This document shows, one piece after another, positions 31,121 through 43,585 of a DNA stretch of 64,000 nt. Origin of the DNA: Antedon mediterranea (taxonomy: Eukaryota > Echinodermata > Crinoidea > Comatulida > Antedonidae); contig NC_092672.1 in the NCBI RefSeq assembly GCF_964355755.1, positions 1,736,001-1,800,000 of the forward strand, given 5' to 3'. How positions within the stretch are numbered: position 1 is the stretch's first letter; every line of letters starts with the position of its first letter. The translations under genes and the position numbers were made by a program. The notes below the pieces were generated by a model. It ran no database searches and was not told the origin of the DNA. It saw only the letters and a list, made by a program, of their open reading frames with translations.

Positions 31121-34115
31121 ATGATGGACAAAAATAATGTAGAGTACACGTCTTCATTGTTAGCGTTATTGCAAATAGTTGATTCAGGTAATTGCGACGG
31201 AGGCTCTCCTCAATGATGTCTTTTCAATTTCAATTTTCAATTTCAGTCTTTGTTGTCATTCATTCTCTTGAACTAACACCAGCACAGCAGCAGCAGGACG
31301 TTGTAAAATAAGTTATTTTACAACTCCCTGAGCTGCAGCAGCATCAAGTTAGGTGCGAAAGTACAGTAGCGCCATTGGGCCTCAAATGTAATTGCTAAAA
31401 AATGTAATTGCTAAAATAATGTACCTGTACTATAATTAAAATATTGTACATAGATAGGCCTACATTTAGTAGGCCCGGCCTATAGCCACTATAAAAAAAA
31501 GTCATATGAAAGGGCCTTTTCAATCACCCATCATCAATTAAAATATAAATCATATTAATTGTAATTTTTTATTTGTCTTTTAGGATTTCCAACTGGCGGT
31601 TTTTCTCATAGTCTTGGATACGAATCTGCAGTAAAACATGGGCACATCAGAAGCAAAAAGCAACTAACAGAGTTTGTCATCACTGTTTTAGAAAATATTG
31701 GTATGAAAGGCTAATGCTGCATTATCAATCAATTTTTTCACCATCATGATGGATGGATACCTTATGAATAATTCATGAGAAAAGAAATGTAATTGATTTA
31801 GAAAATGCAACGTGGCAACTATGTAGCATGTTAGTTTAGTCACCTAATTTTGCAGCGCATTGTGGCAGACCTAATTTAGCGTGAAATAAAACTAATTGCT
31901 AGCTCGCACAATCAACAGGAATAAAAGTTCTTAAATCTGGAAAATCTTCAGGCTTTACTCAATCATTGTCTTTGATTTATGTTTTATCATTGAAATTCAT
32001 CAAAGGTTACCTTTATATATAATACACAAAGATAAGCTCCCATAATTGATATTTTATCAGTTTCTGTTGTATAACAAACCGATTGTATTTTATTTATACT
32101 TAGGCTCTTCTAGTCTTCCTCTGCTGTGTGAGGCCTACAAGCAGTCTGGGGACATGAGCAAGATTATTGCCCTTGATGAATACACTGAAGCATGCCTTAG
32201 CAATCACATTGCAAACCGATCAAGTGTACAACAGGTACACTACTAGCTTTAATCAGGGAGGTATTAAAATAAAATATTGGTATGGAAGGCTAATGCTGCA
32301 TTATCAATTATTTTATTTAATACAATATTTTTATTCCCCCCCTGCTTTAATATTAATGATTTCTCATTTCATGAAACACATACCTCCAAAAATGAATAGG
32401 TACGCTTTTTACTCTCTGCTAAAGTTTCATGCACACTTTTATAAAAAAAAAATGATATTTTAATTTCAAGTTGGGAGATCTGCCATTAAACACTTTATAA
32501 TGTTCATACCAGGAAACTTTGTGGAAAAAATAGAAATTTTCTTTTTCAATTTAATCAATGTTTTTTATTTTTTTCAGGGGAAGTCGTTGATTGCATCTTC
32601 GAGTGAAACTTTTAAAGATAAAAGGATGTTAAACATCAAGGTATTCCTTCTTGATTTCACATTTTTAAATTTTATTTTATTTTTTTAAGTACATAGTAAA
32701 TTAATCACTGTCCTATCATATAGGTGGTAACCCCTTGTTATTGTTGGTTTTCCCTTATTAAAAAATGTATTTTGTAGTTTTACTTTACTTTGATTCTATG
32801 ATTCATTGACATAATAATAATAATAATGATAATAATAATGATGATGAATATTCATTTGTAATAATAATAATGATGAATATTCATTTGTAATAATAATAAT
32901 GATGAATATTCATTTGTAATAATAATAATAATGATGAATATTCATTTGTAATAATAATAATGATGAATATTCATTTGTAATAATAATAATGATGAATATT
33001 CATTTGTAATAACAATAATGATGAATATTCATTTGTAATAATAATAATGATGAATATTCATTTGTAATAATAATAATGATGAATATTCATTTGTAATAAT
33101 AATAATGATGAATATTCATTTGTAATAATAATAATGATGAATATTCATTTGTAATAATAATAATGATGAATATTCATTTGTAGGATAATATTCAATCTGG
33201 AAAGGTGAAAGGTCATCAGCCTGTAATGTATGGTTGCGTTTGCTCGTTTCTCAACATCAGCCTTGAGGACGCTCTCATTTCCTTTCTCTTCAGTTCTCTG
33301 CGTACAATTCTAGCAAGTTCGGTTCGTCTTGGTGACATGGGACCCCTCGAGGTAGGTCTGATGCAGGAACTGAATGATAATAATGTTTGCGAAAGCTTCG
33401 CCTTCGTGACATCCATGAGACCCCTAAATGTTTATTAGTGTTATATTTCATTTTTTGAAGACTCTTATCTTAATTGTGATGATATTTCACCCATAATCCT
33501 TTGGGGTGTAAGTATAATTTTTTTTTATTTTCAGGCTCAACGAATTCAGTTTGAATTACAAGCCTGCCTGCCAAACATCATAGAAAGGTATACTATCCAT
33601 TTGTATTGATTTTTACGCTGTTGTTATTCCTTTATATATTGTTTTTTTTTCTGATTTGTTCAAAAATTGCTATTAATCAAGAGAAAAACCCATCAAGTAT
33701 TTTTCTATATTATTACTATATTACTATATGTAATAGAAGCTGGAGTTGTTTACTTTTTTATAGCTCATTCCTTTATGTCTATCTAGATTGTCACCAATGG
33801 GAGTTTTTATTTTTGTTTATCATTATATATAGGTATGACACACCATGTGTGCCAAAATACTTTTCTTTTTACGAATATTATGCCGAAATGACATCTGGAA
33901 CTTTGTCTAGATAGGACTGTGTAATTTAATTAAAACATTCAAACAAGATGTCTGTTGTCTCATTATGCAATATTTCATCTTATTTGAATTTATTTATTTT
34001 GCATTATTTCAGAAATAAAGACAAGACTGTTGATGACGTTTGCCTGTCCAATCCTCTAGCTGACATCTTCCAAAATTCTCACGATCTTTTGTTTTCAAGA
34101 CTTTTTTATTCCTGA
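31121..34115 (+). CDS. UREF: Urease accessory protein UreF
   Basis: UreF joins UreD and UreG on apo-urease and controls GTP-dependent nickel delivery. Seven exons join in frame with GT-AG introns: 31121-31187, 31584-31700, 32104-32234, 32578-32640, 33184-33351, 33535-33587 and 34013-34115, giving 233 residues, the normal UreF length. Diagnostic stretches are LLQIVDSGFPTGGFSHSLG near the N-terminus, SSSLPLLCEAY, LASSVRLGDMGPLEAQRIQ, and the terminal SNPLADIFQNSHDLLFSRLF. No signal peptide or membrane segment is seen, consistent with a cytosolic protein. A second ATG follows immediately at 31124. Introns rule out bacterial contamination. Urease itself is not in this window, so a working urease is inferred, not shown. 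Confidence 0.93.
32816..33181. repeat. 29-bp tandem array reaching the UREF exon 5 acceptor
   Basis: Twelve copies of a unit with ATGAATATTCATTTGTA followed by (ATA)n occupy the 3' end of intron 4. In the last copy the unit's GTAA is replaced by GTAG, and this AG is the acceptor (33182-33183) for exon 5. Confidence 0.92.
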
Positions 34116-35931
34116 AAAATGTATTATTAAACGTTAATATTTTTATCTGTACAGAGAGTACAACTTGCATTATTTGGCTTAGAAACTTTGGCCTAAATAA
34201 CTTGGCGTAATAAGATGCAAGTGTTTCCAGTATTCAGTGGGCAGCCTATTTTTAAAATTAGATTTCATTTTAAGCAGTTTATATCAGCTGCTGCTTTTAC
34301 GGATTTTTTCGAGAGCTCTTTCAACTTTCGTAAGTCCTTGATTGACACCGACGTGTTTAAGGTCATGTCATGAATAATGTTGCCGAACCTCTGTTTCAAA
34401 AAGTGTGGCGTGTTTCTGAAATGTATAATATTCATATTAGATTTAATATTTGTGTACTGCTGTAACAATATCTATGTTTGTGTACAAATAATACATGTTT
34501 CACTAGACCAATATTACTGTGTATTTAACAAAAGATGTATTATTTTTTTAATAATAAATAATAATAATAATTTTTTTTTAATAATAAATAATAATAATAA
34601 TTTTTTTTGAATAATAAATATTCTGGTTTTATGTTTTTTTCTTCTTTTGTACAGTTTTAACTGAAAAAAATAATTTTTTTGATGAATATTTAGATATTCA
34701 CTTTTACCAAAAATTGAATCGGAAAATAAATTATGTAACTGAAAAAACCTGTAATTTAAAGCAAAAAATATTCAAATGGGCGTAGGTTGAAGTTAACCAT
34801 TTATTTTGTAATTTTATAAGAGAAAACGTTATTTTGTTTAGGTTTGTGATTGATTAACTTTGTTAAAACTACAAATTGCCTATTCAAAGTGATTTTATTA
34901 ATCTTGATTTTATTAATCTTAATTTTTCATGTTTTTGGGGGAAATACATCTTATTTTATTTTTTTTTATTTAAAAAAAAAAATCATAAACAAGGTACGGC
35001 ATCGTTCAATAAAACAGAACAAAAGTACTATCAGCACCTGCGGGTAACCAAAAGTGGATCAGTTCAAAAGAACTACACTGTCGAGTGGCTTTCCCAACTA
35101 ATAGTACGAAAAATGCAATAGACATAAAAACACAGAGATAGTCTAGATGAATTCGATATCAGTAATACATTTTTTCAAATCCCTTCTAAACCCCCCAAAG
35201 TTAAACAGGACTTTGTTACGAACTTCATGCGGGATACATTACACTTAAAATGTTTAGTTTTTCTTTTTTTAAATCAACCCCCACTCAGCACCGATAATTC
35301 CGCTCCTGCAACCACTGTCTGTTGTTCAGGGTGGTGAGAAATTGTTTTAATTCCCTGGTCTATTTCTGTTTGTCCGTGTTTGATTTCGGATCATGGTCAG
35401 ATTGTATGCAGCAGCAGTTTGACAGAATAGTTTTTCTATATAGCGCCCTCTATTTTATTGTAACGAAAAACTTTTTTTGACGTAGTGTGTTCAGTCAGTA
35501 TAGTATTATACGCAGTGTTAAGATTGTTTGTTGTATTTTAATTAGTAATCATTATTACAGCATCAATTGTATTTATGTTTATAAATGATGTTTTATTTTC
35601 TTAACCACAAATTAGCTTCTTCTCATACGTAATAAAAGTGTTAGATTGTTAAGATTTATTTGATGACGTCATTGACGATGATGTTGATGACGCGATATGT
35701 TGGAACCGATCAGTATTAAAGATGCATTGTCCCCTGAAAAATAATTCTTAAAACATTTTTTGTTCAATATGCCATTTTAATGTCACCTAATAGTTATCCA
35801 ATTTGACAAATAATTTGATCGAAAAGAAAATGTATTTTTACCTTTAAAAAAATGTAATCTTAAACAAAAAAATGGTAAAATTGACTGCCAGCCAATCCAG
35901 GGTTTTTGGTTAACGAAAGCGTATAACAGCA
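34116..35931. other. UREF 3' flank and AT-rich intergenic DNA
   Basis: It contains simple AAT/T-run sequence (34540-34620) and an ATTAAA just after the UREF stop that may be a poly(A) signal. A TGACGTCA CRE-type word lies near 35665. The segment 35730-35910 resembles pieces near 380-540 and 7060-7210 (shared TGCCAGCCAAT and AATATGCCATTxTAATGTCAC words), a degenerate dispersed repeat. No gene is recognised. Confidence 0.45.
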
Positions 35932-36575
35932 TAAAGCGTGCTTCCCCCCACTAGCGATGCAACCTACGCAACGTAAAGCGTGATTCCCACTAGCGACGCA
36001 ACGCAAGGACGTAACGCAATGCAAATGAATTGACTAATCACAAGCGATGGCTTATTCGCTTGTGATTGCTAAAGCGTGGTTCCCACTACCGACGCAACAC
36101 AAGCACGTAACGCAACGCAAATGAATTAACCAATCACAAGCGATGGCTTATTCGCTTGTGATTGCTAACTGTCTATACTCGCTTGTCATTGGTTAAAACG
36201 CTTCCGTTGCGTTTACGTCCTTGCGTTACGTTCTAGTGGGAACCAAGCTTAAGGAAATACTCTTCCAATAATTGTGTTTGCCCCCCCCCCCCTGCGTGAA
36301 ATCAAACCTGCGATGTTTGCATTCACTGTTGCATCGTCGGTTCCAACTTGTGATTACGCAATACATCACTTTGCGTCCGTCGATACATCGCTGTTAAAGC
36401 GTGGTTCCCACTAGCGACGCAACACAAGGACGTAACGCAACGCAAGTGAATTGACCAATCACAAGCGATGGCTTATTCGCTTGTGATTGCTACTGTTTAT
36501 AACTTCGCTTGTCATTGGTTAAAACGCTTGTGTTGCGTTTACGTCCTTGCGTTACATTCTAGTGGGAACCATTTA
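35932..36575. mobile_element. Cluster of MITEs with AAAGCGTGGTTCCCACTAG ends
   Basis: Starts of the family occur at about 35932, 35974, 36070 and 36395. Complete copies at 36070-36251 and 36395-36575 end with the complement (CTAGTGGGAACCA). The bodies contain inverted GCGTTGCGT / ACGTCCTTGCGT and an internal hairpin CACAAGCGATGGCTTATTCGC. The first two copies are truncated. It is non-coding. Confidence 0.75.
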
Positions 36576-36889
36576 CAGTCAAGTAGCCTACTTGGTGTAA
36601 AATGTGTAACCAAACAAAAATTGCGATATTAAATATTTTAGACTTTATTATAAATTGTATAATTATATATGAAATACGTATAGTGTCAATGGCCCCAAAG
36701 ATTCTTTACATAGCACAAGGTTTAAAATCATTTTTTTTTTTTTTTGTTCTTATGACGGTTTGTCCAAATTTAAACGTCAGATCTGTAATTTAATTCAGAA
36801 CAAAATGTTGTTGTCATGGCAAACCATTATCACAATGTACCAGCTGTGCTAAACGCACATGGCTAATTAATTCATTATGTTAATATGTC

Positions 36890-37137
36890 AGCGTCACGTG
36901 ATCGATATTAGCGAATGGTGATGCACAATCCGAATGCTTTGTTAGTTTAGTTGAAAGGAAATCTGTGGTAGCCTGAGAACATCGCAGGCGAGCTAGCTGT
37001 GTTTGGTACCATCAAACGGCCTTCAAAGCAGCCTAATCAGGCTGTTTATCCAATTTTCATAATTTTATCCTTTGATAAGTAACATACTAAAGAGACGAGG
37101 CAGGGGAACTTTAACCAAAAGAAGTACCAATACACTG
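36890..37137 (+). other. Candidate non-coding first exon
   Basis: A patch with CACGTG (an E-box) near 36896 leads into less AT-rich sequence that ends at ACTG|GTAAGT. A donor without an ORF could mark a 5' UTR exon, possibly of the SPSB gene 13.6 kb downstream. This is based on composition and one donor only. Confidence 0.25.
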
Positions 37138-40100
37138 GTAAGTATTAAGTTAAGTGTAAGTACTGTAAGTTAATTAAGTAAGTAAAGTTTGTTGGTATGA
37201 TCATCATGTTCGTGTATTACTATTAGTGTGGTGTGGGTGGGTGGGTAGGCCACGCACGATAGGCTGTCATCCATGGTGTGTGACTGCGTGCATGATATTT
37301 TTAAACTTATTATATTTTATAACTTCAGAGTTGAATGATGTTCTTCAACTTACCTTAGAGTCCTCGGATATCTTTCCATATTATAGTATTTCTAGGCCTA
37401 TTTAACATATTTTATTATTAATCTGTACCAGGCGATACAACTGTTAAAATAGGGGTGTTTCATCGATGCTGTATAGTGTAATACAACACAATAGAGTACT
37501 GCATTAAGTTGATCCTTCCTATAATAATAACTATACATTCTTCCACCTTGTATTACATGTACTATTGGTAATATAAGTTTCGTCACTTTGAGTCACTTAT
37601 TATCTGCCAACGCTTAAACATTTTTTAGTAGGTACCTGTAATTGTAGAGGGCGCACATTTCATTTTAGATTGTGGTTTCCTCTGCCTTTTGCATACAAAA
37701 TCTGTTAATGCTTGTTGTTAGGTGTTCATGTGTGTAACAGTGTGTGTGATGGATGACTCACAGATGAGACATTCAATGTAATGATAATTGATGTCACATT
37801 TCTATGAACTACAATCGTTTAAGAAACCATTATATGATACTCGTAGAATACACCTACATTGAGAATACTAAAGTTAACTGATAATATTACAAAAAAATTG
37901 AGAATAAAATGAATAATTTTAAAATTATTTTAAAACAAAAACTGGATTTAGCAGGAGCGAATTTAGGCAGGGGATTAACAGTCTTTTTAAAATAAAATAA
38001 TGTCGATTTTTATTTTTCTGCAACCCGACGGATTTTTTATATCATTTATGAAATATTTAGCCCTCCTAATCTATGATGCTGGACATTTGAAGGCTTTTGA
38101 GTTGTTGACAACACCAGTCTGTAGGATAAACACAATAAAGTATTTCATTTACACAATCATCCTTCTTGGAAGTGTCGGTAATAACTGTTTTAAACAGCTT
38201 AAACATAAATCCTAAACAGCAAGTAGGAATTTTATAAGAGTGTTTGTGTGTGGGGTTTAGCAATACCCCAGTTTTCCCAAGAACATGGAACAATCATTCT
38301 CTTTTCAAGCGACTCGGTTGTGAAAAAGTGGTCGGGTTGAAACCTTACCAACCGTACTGGAGGCTACGGCCGTCAAATCAAATTTTTGAAATTGGAAATA
38401 TCGCCAAACCAGTCGCATCTAGTTAGTTCAAATAAAAAGGATACTTAGAATTATATACAGGACTTGTGCTTGATTGTATTACTGAAAAAGGAGTTAATTT
38501 GTTAAAACGAAACAGGATATATGTCCTTTATAAGTAAGGATAGAGGAAACATAATTAGTAGTCGGATTAGTGAAGTAGTGGTAGTTATTCATCTCCGTTA
38601 AATACTTGTTATTCCAAATTATTGCTGGATAGATAGATTTACTGTTTGACCAAATATTATGTTTGGAAAAGTTGAAAGGAGAAGAGAAGAAGACAAAGAG
38701 ATGGATAGAGGAAATATGTGATGCAGCCAACTCCCAGTAAACAGTTGCTATGATAACTATAAGAAGATCGGCATGTATGGAAAGATTTCATCCGAATGGT
38801 CATGAGTGGGAGGGGGACTATATCGGAGTTCTAAAAAATAAAGGGAACCAAAATTGGGGTGAGACTATACTTGGGACATGTGATTATACTGTACTTCAGT
38901 CAAAGGTTGACTCTCTCAATGCTAAGAACAGAAACTCTGCCAAAACCTTTTCTGTTCAAAATTGTCTCAAATTCTATTTGAATAAAAGAACGTTCATACC
39001 ATAAATTCTGGAAAGGGTGTCCAGTGATTGAAACAGTACTGTACTGTACACTGGTTACCCCCACCCTTATGTTATACCCCTTTCTCTACCTTTGTACCCT
39101 TCTTGATATGAATTGAATTACTTGTTTACAATATTTGCAATTAAATAATTAGAAAGGTATTGATTAATCCACTTTTTTTACAATTGACCAGTATAATACC
39201 GTTATTAAATATATTCAATGGAATAAATTAACAAATATGCAGGTAGTAGAGGAAGGATGAAGAATTGGGCCAATGCTTTGTTGTCAAAATCAGTGTTCTC
39301 CCAATAAATTATTGATTTAGAGATATGTTAGCCAAGTTTTTTGGGTTTAAATTGTCTCCAACCCTGCTCCATCCGGTAAAAGTTAACATAAAATAAAAAT
39401 CCTTCTTCAGATAGTGGTGGTTAAGCCTAGCCATTTAAAACTATGAATAGCAACAGTATAGTGGCTATATTGTGTCAATTGGATAGAAAAAGTACAATAT
39501 TATTTTGCTTTTGGCAAACTACTGTAATATATAGTAATTTGATTCGCCTTCCCCCTCTCCCCTCCCTCCTGTTATTCATAGAGTTTGTTATAGTGAAAAG
39601 ATTAACATGCAGTACTATATTAAATTCAATATAAACACACTCAGACAATTTAATCTGATGTGGATTACATTTTTTATATTGAAGAAGGTCATTGAACTCA
39701 TTAAATGAAAACGTATCACAGCATTTATTTAACTAGATACGACATTCGCAAATTATGTTGCGGATTGATTTCAAACAAACATTAAAATGTAGATAATGAT
39801 TACACGTTTACTGATGTACTGTACATCCATATCAAGTTTAGTGTATTGCTTAGGTGCAGAGACACTGTTGAACGCATCAATATTGACTGCCAATCAATGA
39901 ATGTACTACTGATAATTATGTCCCTGGCTGCCCCCTCCCCCCTCCCCTCATCAAATTTTGATGCTGCATGACGTTTTTTCTTACAGTATATTATGTTTTG
40001 TTTTTTTAAATAAATTGCTTCCAATTACACTTATTTTCTTAAGGCACTTTGTGTCAATGCGATGTTTGCGTTTACCCATTCCCTTCTGTTGATGACCATG

Positions 40101-42000
40101 TAATCATAGTCCTCTGTCCGAATTCATACCCTAATTTAGATAATCATCCGTTAATTGTAATAAAAACTAAACTACTTGTTTCTCAATTTAATTAATAATT
40201 CAATGATTACTGAACTTAGTTTTCTATTAAGTTTATTAACTTTGACTATGTAGTTATGCACTGTTGAACTGTGTTATTCAATGGTTTATGGTTATTACTA
40301 CCTTGGTTTAAAATTGAGGTCAATGTTTCACTACCCTTGAGCAGTTGGTCATTTTACCCTTGGTTAAGTCCAATTGTCCAGCCTTGAATTGTTATGTTCT
40401 CACAGATTTAAGGTAGGCCAAGGTTGCATATTCATTCAAAATATGAGGTCAAGTCCACTGCAGACTTAAGTGCGTTTGTATAACATTGCTAAATAGAACT
40501 AAAATAAATATTCTCTACTTGAACTTGGCTGCTATGCTATTGTGTATTTCAGTATGTACAGTCAGTTGAGTTTTATTACTCAAAATAACTGATGATATCA
40601 TTAATAATTGTTATGTAATGTTACTTTCACCAGATGGAACATTTCAGCTTATTCTCTCTACTTCCTACCAGTATCTAGGCAAATTCTGTGATACAGAGTA
40701 ACACACAATGTTATTTGTAGTAGGAAAATGTAACATATGACATTGGAATGACCCTTATCATAATTAGTCACATTGTTGTGTATTGCATTGAATCATATAC
40801 TTATTTAGAATTGAAAAATAATATAAAATTTAAACAGATGAATTTAATTAAATAATAATTAATAACATAGTTAAAATCAACAAAAAATAACAGGTTTGGA
40901 TTTTAAATTATTTTATATATTTAATTATTAGTATTTTGCAGATGGAAAATATGCTTGAAAAATCAGTCCTGTAGTATCCTCAAACTTTATCTTATGTCTA
41001 GACAGAGTTGTGGAAAATCTGTGAATGTGATTTAGTACCGTATGTCAGATAAACCTCCCTGCACATACTGTACACTTAATAACAGACATACAATCATAGT
41101 AGTAGGGTCTTAGAGACTTTTCGATTGACATTCATGTCCATATCGGTCATTTTGATTGAAGTGAACATTCATGTTGACCGCCAGTGAACATTCATGTTGA
41201 CCGCCAGTGAACATTCTCTGCCATGATTTTGGAAAACACATTTTGACATATCACAGTTTGATTCTTAGTATGTTTTTTTTATATATTTCTGAACACAATT
41301 GCTAAATGCTGTTGAACCTACTTTGTAATTCAGAATCTCTCTTAGAATTCTCTCAAAAGTGGACACCTCTTGTACAGTACTCTTTGTGGCCAGCCTTTTA
41401 CTGTAGGCAATACGAAGGCTACCAACAATCAAATCATATAATCATATTTAAATCACAAAGAAAATCCAGTTTTCTAAACTAAATTCCAACATATGTGAAA
41501 AAAAATAAACAAATTTTGGGACTATTTTGTTACTACTGTAGTACCGTATCATTTTGACTTTTTTCTATTCCATCATAGACATTCAGTATAGTGAGTGATA
41601 TTTTCATTTTTTTTTTCACCGCGCCTATACGTACGTCTGGAAAAAGCGAGTCTATGAGGGCCGACGGTTGAACAATTTTTTATTCTCGTCCATTGATTGG
41701 TACTGTAGACACAAATCAACACACTGCGGAAGAATTTTCTCACGTGTGCCGTGAAGTCACATTACCTCTGAAGACTGCATGTCCTGGCGGCCCATGTCCA
41801 ATACACGGGAAAATAATGGATTGAAATTCTTTGAATGAAGTTAAATAAACACACTTTTTTATTTAATAAACATGTAATATCATATTTTATTAAATTTTAC
41901 AATGTTGATATTCAAAATATATTACTAAAAACCGTAATTTTATTGAATTATTTTATCTAAAATATCTACCTTTATGCATTTGAGGTGATTCATGTATGCT
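37138..42000. other. Long non-coding stretch (intergenic or leader intron)
   Basis: Within it, 37945-38050 is a reverse-oriented relative of the repeat at 10234, and 38250-38410 is a SINE-like segment listed separately. CAGTGAACATTCATGTTGACCG is repeated near 41160-41215. No conserved exon is seen. Confidence 0.45.
38276..38370 (+). repeat. Dispersed repeat, SINE-like, copy 1
   Basis: The text GAAAAAGTGGTCGGGTTGAA, then ACCTTACCAACCGTACTGG and GGCTACG, recurs at 55185-55250. The GGTCGGGTTGAAACC word is loosely like a tRNA B box, so a tRNA-derived SINE is possible. Confidence 0.4.
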
Positions 42001-42193
42001 CACAAGTTGTGACTCTTGTAATTTTGAACTTTGACCCCTTATATCTCGAAAACGCTTCCTATCCTGATCGATTACCTTCCATATTTGTAATCTACGGAAA
42101 ATTCTGGTCTAGAAAAGTTGGATGGCAATTTGTCCCCTTTCGGGTGGTGATTCCCCCCTCCTGCCACCGGACTACAAGTTGTGACTCTTGTAT
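42001..42193. repeat. 19-bp direct repeat pair
   Basis: ACAAGTTGTGACTCTTGTA occurs at about 42002-42020 and again at about 42174-42193, bracketing about 150 bp of unrelated sequence. Each copy is itself weakly palindromic (ACAAG...CTTGT). The nature is unknown. Confidence 0.5.
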
Positions 42194-42509
42194 CTATTCT
42201 AGTACATATTCATTCATTCATCAGTGGAAAATTACTTCCATTATTGTCATTTGCATATAAAATATACATACATAGAAATGTTTGCTCTGAGATATAAAAA
42301 AACAGATTTTTTTTAATGAAAAACTAACAAAAACAAAGTATTATGGCAAGATATGAAGTTTTAAAAAATGGGAGGTGGTGGGTTTTTAGGTCAAGAGTGC
42401 AGTGTGTGACATGACAAGTGTTGTGGCTATGTATTTAAAGGGAAATTCCTGGTTCTTAAAAAAATCAACAAATTATGATCACAGATGGTCGTGCAATCTG
42501 GCTTGTTAA

Positions 42510-43582
42510 GGCCCTGTTCAGACCCATGTCGTTAGACCGTTTTAGCGTACGACGCTAAAAGAATGTGTGTCTGAACAGTTGGTGATTAGCGTACAACGCG
42601 TCGTACAACGGTTGTAGCGTTGTAGTGGAAAACGGTTGATAGTACCGTTTTAGCGTACGACGCTACTGTAAGTCAACGTTGTATCCAATCAGAACGTTTC
42701 CTGTTATGACGCGAAACAAGGTTTGACCTAGGCTGACATCTTGTATCGTCAATGTGTGAGATGGATTTCAATAACAAAAAGGCCAGAATAAATAAGGCCT
42801 AACTACACTACAAATACAACTGTTACAAAGGCTACAAACTACTATCAACTGATTACCATTATATTTTCTAACAAATACATGCACCTTGTATTTAAACATA
42901 GGGACTACGATCCCATCCGCTTTTAGGCCTAGCTAGGCCTAGAGCCATTCACGCATTTCATTCAAGCTAAAAACTAGCGTGGGACATCAAGTCACTCATT
43001 CATACAAGGCAGACTAGACTGGACAAGTTTAATGCTGAAAACCCCCTAACTCCTAAAAAAATCAGTAAACAAACAAGGGGAGCTGTGTCCCTTTTATTAG
43101 CAAGTTAAGGGTTATTTTCAACCGACTGGACCAAAAAATATATATATCTTTGACTGGACTGGATAGACTAATCACAATCATTTTTTTCTTCATCATTACG
43201 AGGCCTGCTTTATTTTCGTAACACAAGAGCCTGGGGAAAATGTTTTTTACTACAAACAAAATAAAAACAATAGAAACAGAAATTTGGCTTTACTATATTT
43301 TTCTTAAATAAATGCTGAGGTATGTTTTATTTACGGCAAATTTTGTCATATTGTAGGGCTGAGATCTATAAGCCTATATACAGTGGAAATAATGATGAAA
43401 ACACGTGGGTAAGAGCACATGAATATGCAACTAGAAACAACCTGGATGACGTACTTCCGTTGTAACGATAATCGTACGCTATGGGTCTGAACACCTCGTT
43501 TTTTTCTCTGCGGTTTGTAACGTGACCTTGATAGTAACGTTGTTCACTAAAACGGTCTAACGCCATGGGTCTGAACAGGGCC
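42510..43582. mobile_element. Harbinger-like non-autonomous transposon
   Basis: TAA flanks both ends (42507-42509 and 43583-43585). The terminal inverted repeats begin GGCCCTGTTCAGACCCATG and stay similar for about 45 bp (GTTAGACCGTTTTAG continues on both sides). A 3-bp TWA duplication with GG-starting ends fits PIF/Harbinger. Subterminal copies of TTTTAGCGTACGACGCTA add inner hairpins. At 1073 bp it has no transposase or MYB-like frame. Confidence 0.85.
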
Positions 43583-43585
43583 TAA

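Noticed and set aside
31121-34115. UREF as bacterial contamination or recent bacterial transfer
   Set aside because: Six GT-AG introns with consistent phases, AT-rich introns and host transposons around it show a resident eukaryotic gene.
38276-38370. tRNA gene
   Set aside because: Only a loose B-box-like word is present; no cloverleaf could be drawn by eye. It is listed as a dispersed repeat instead.
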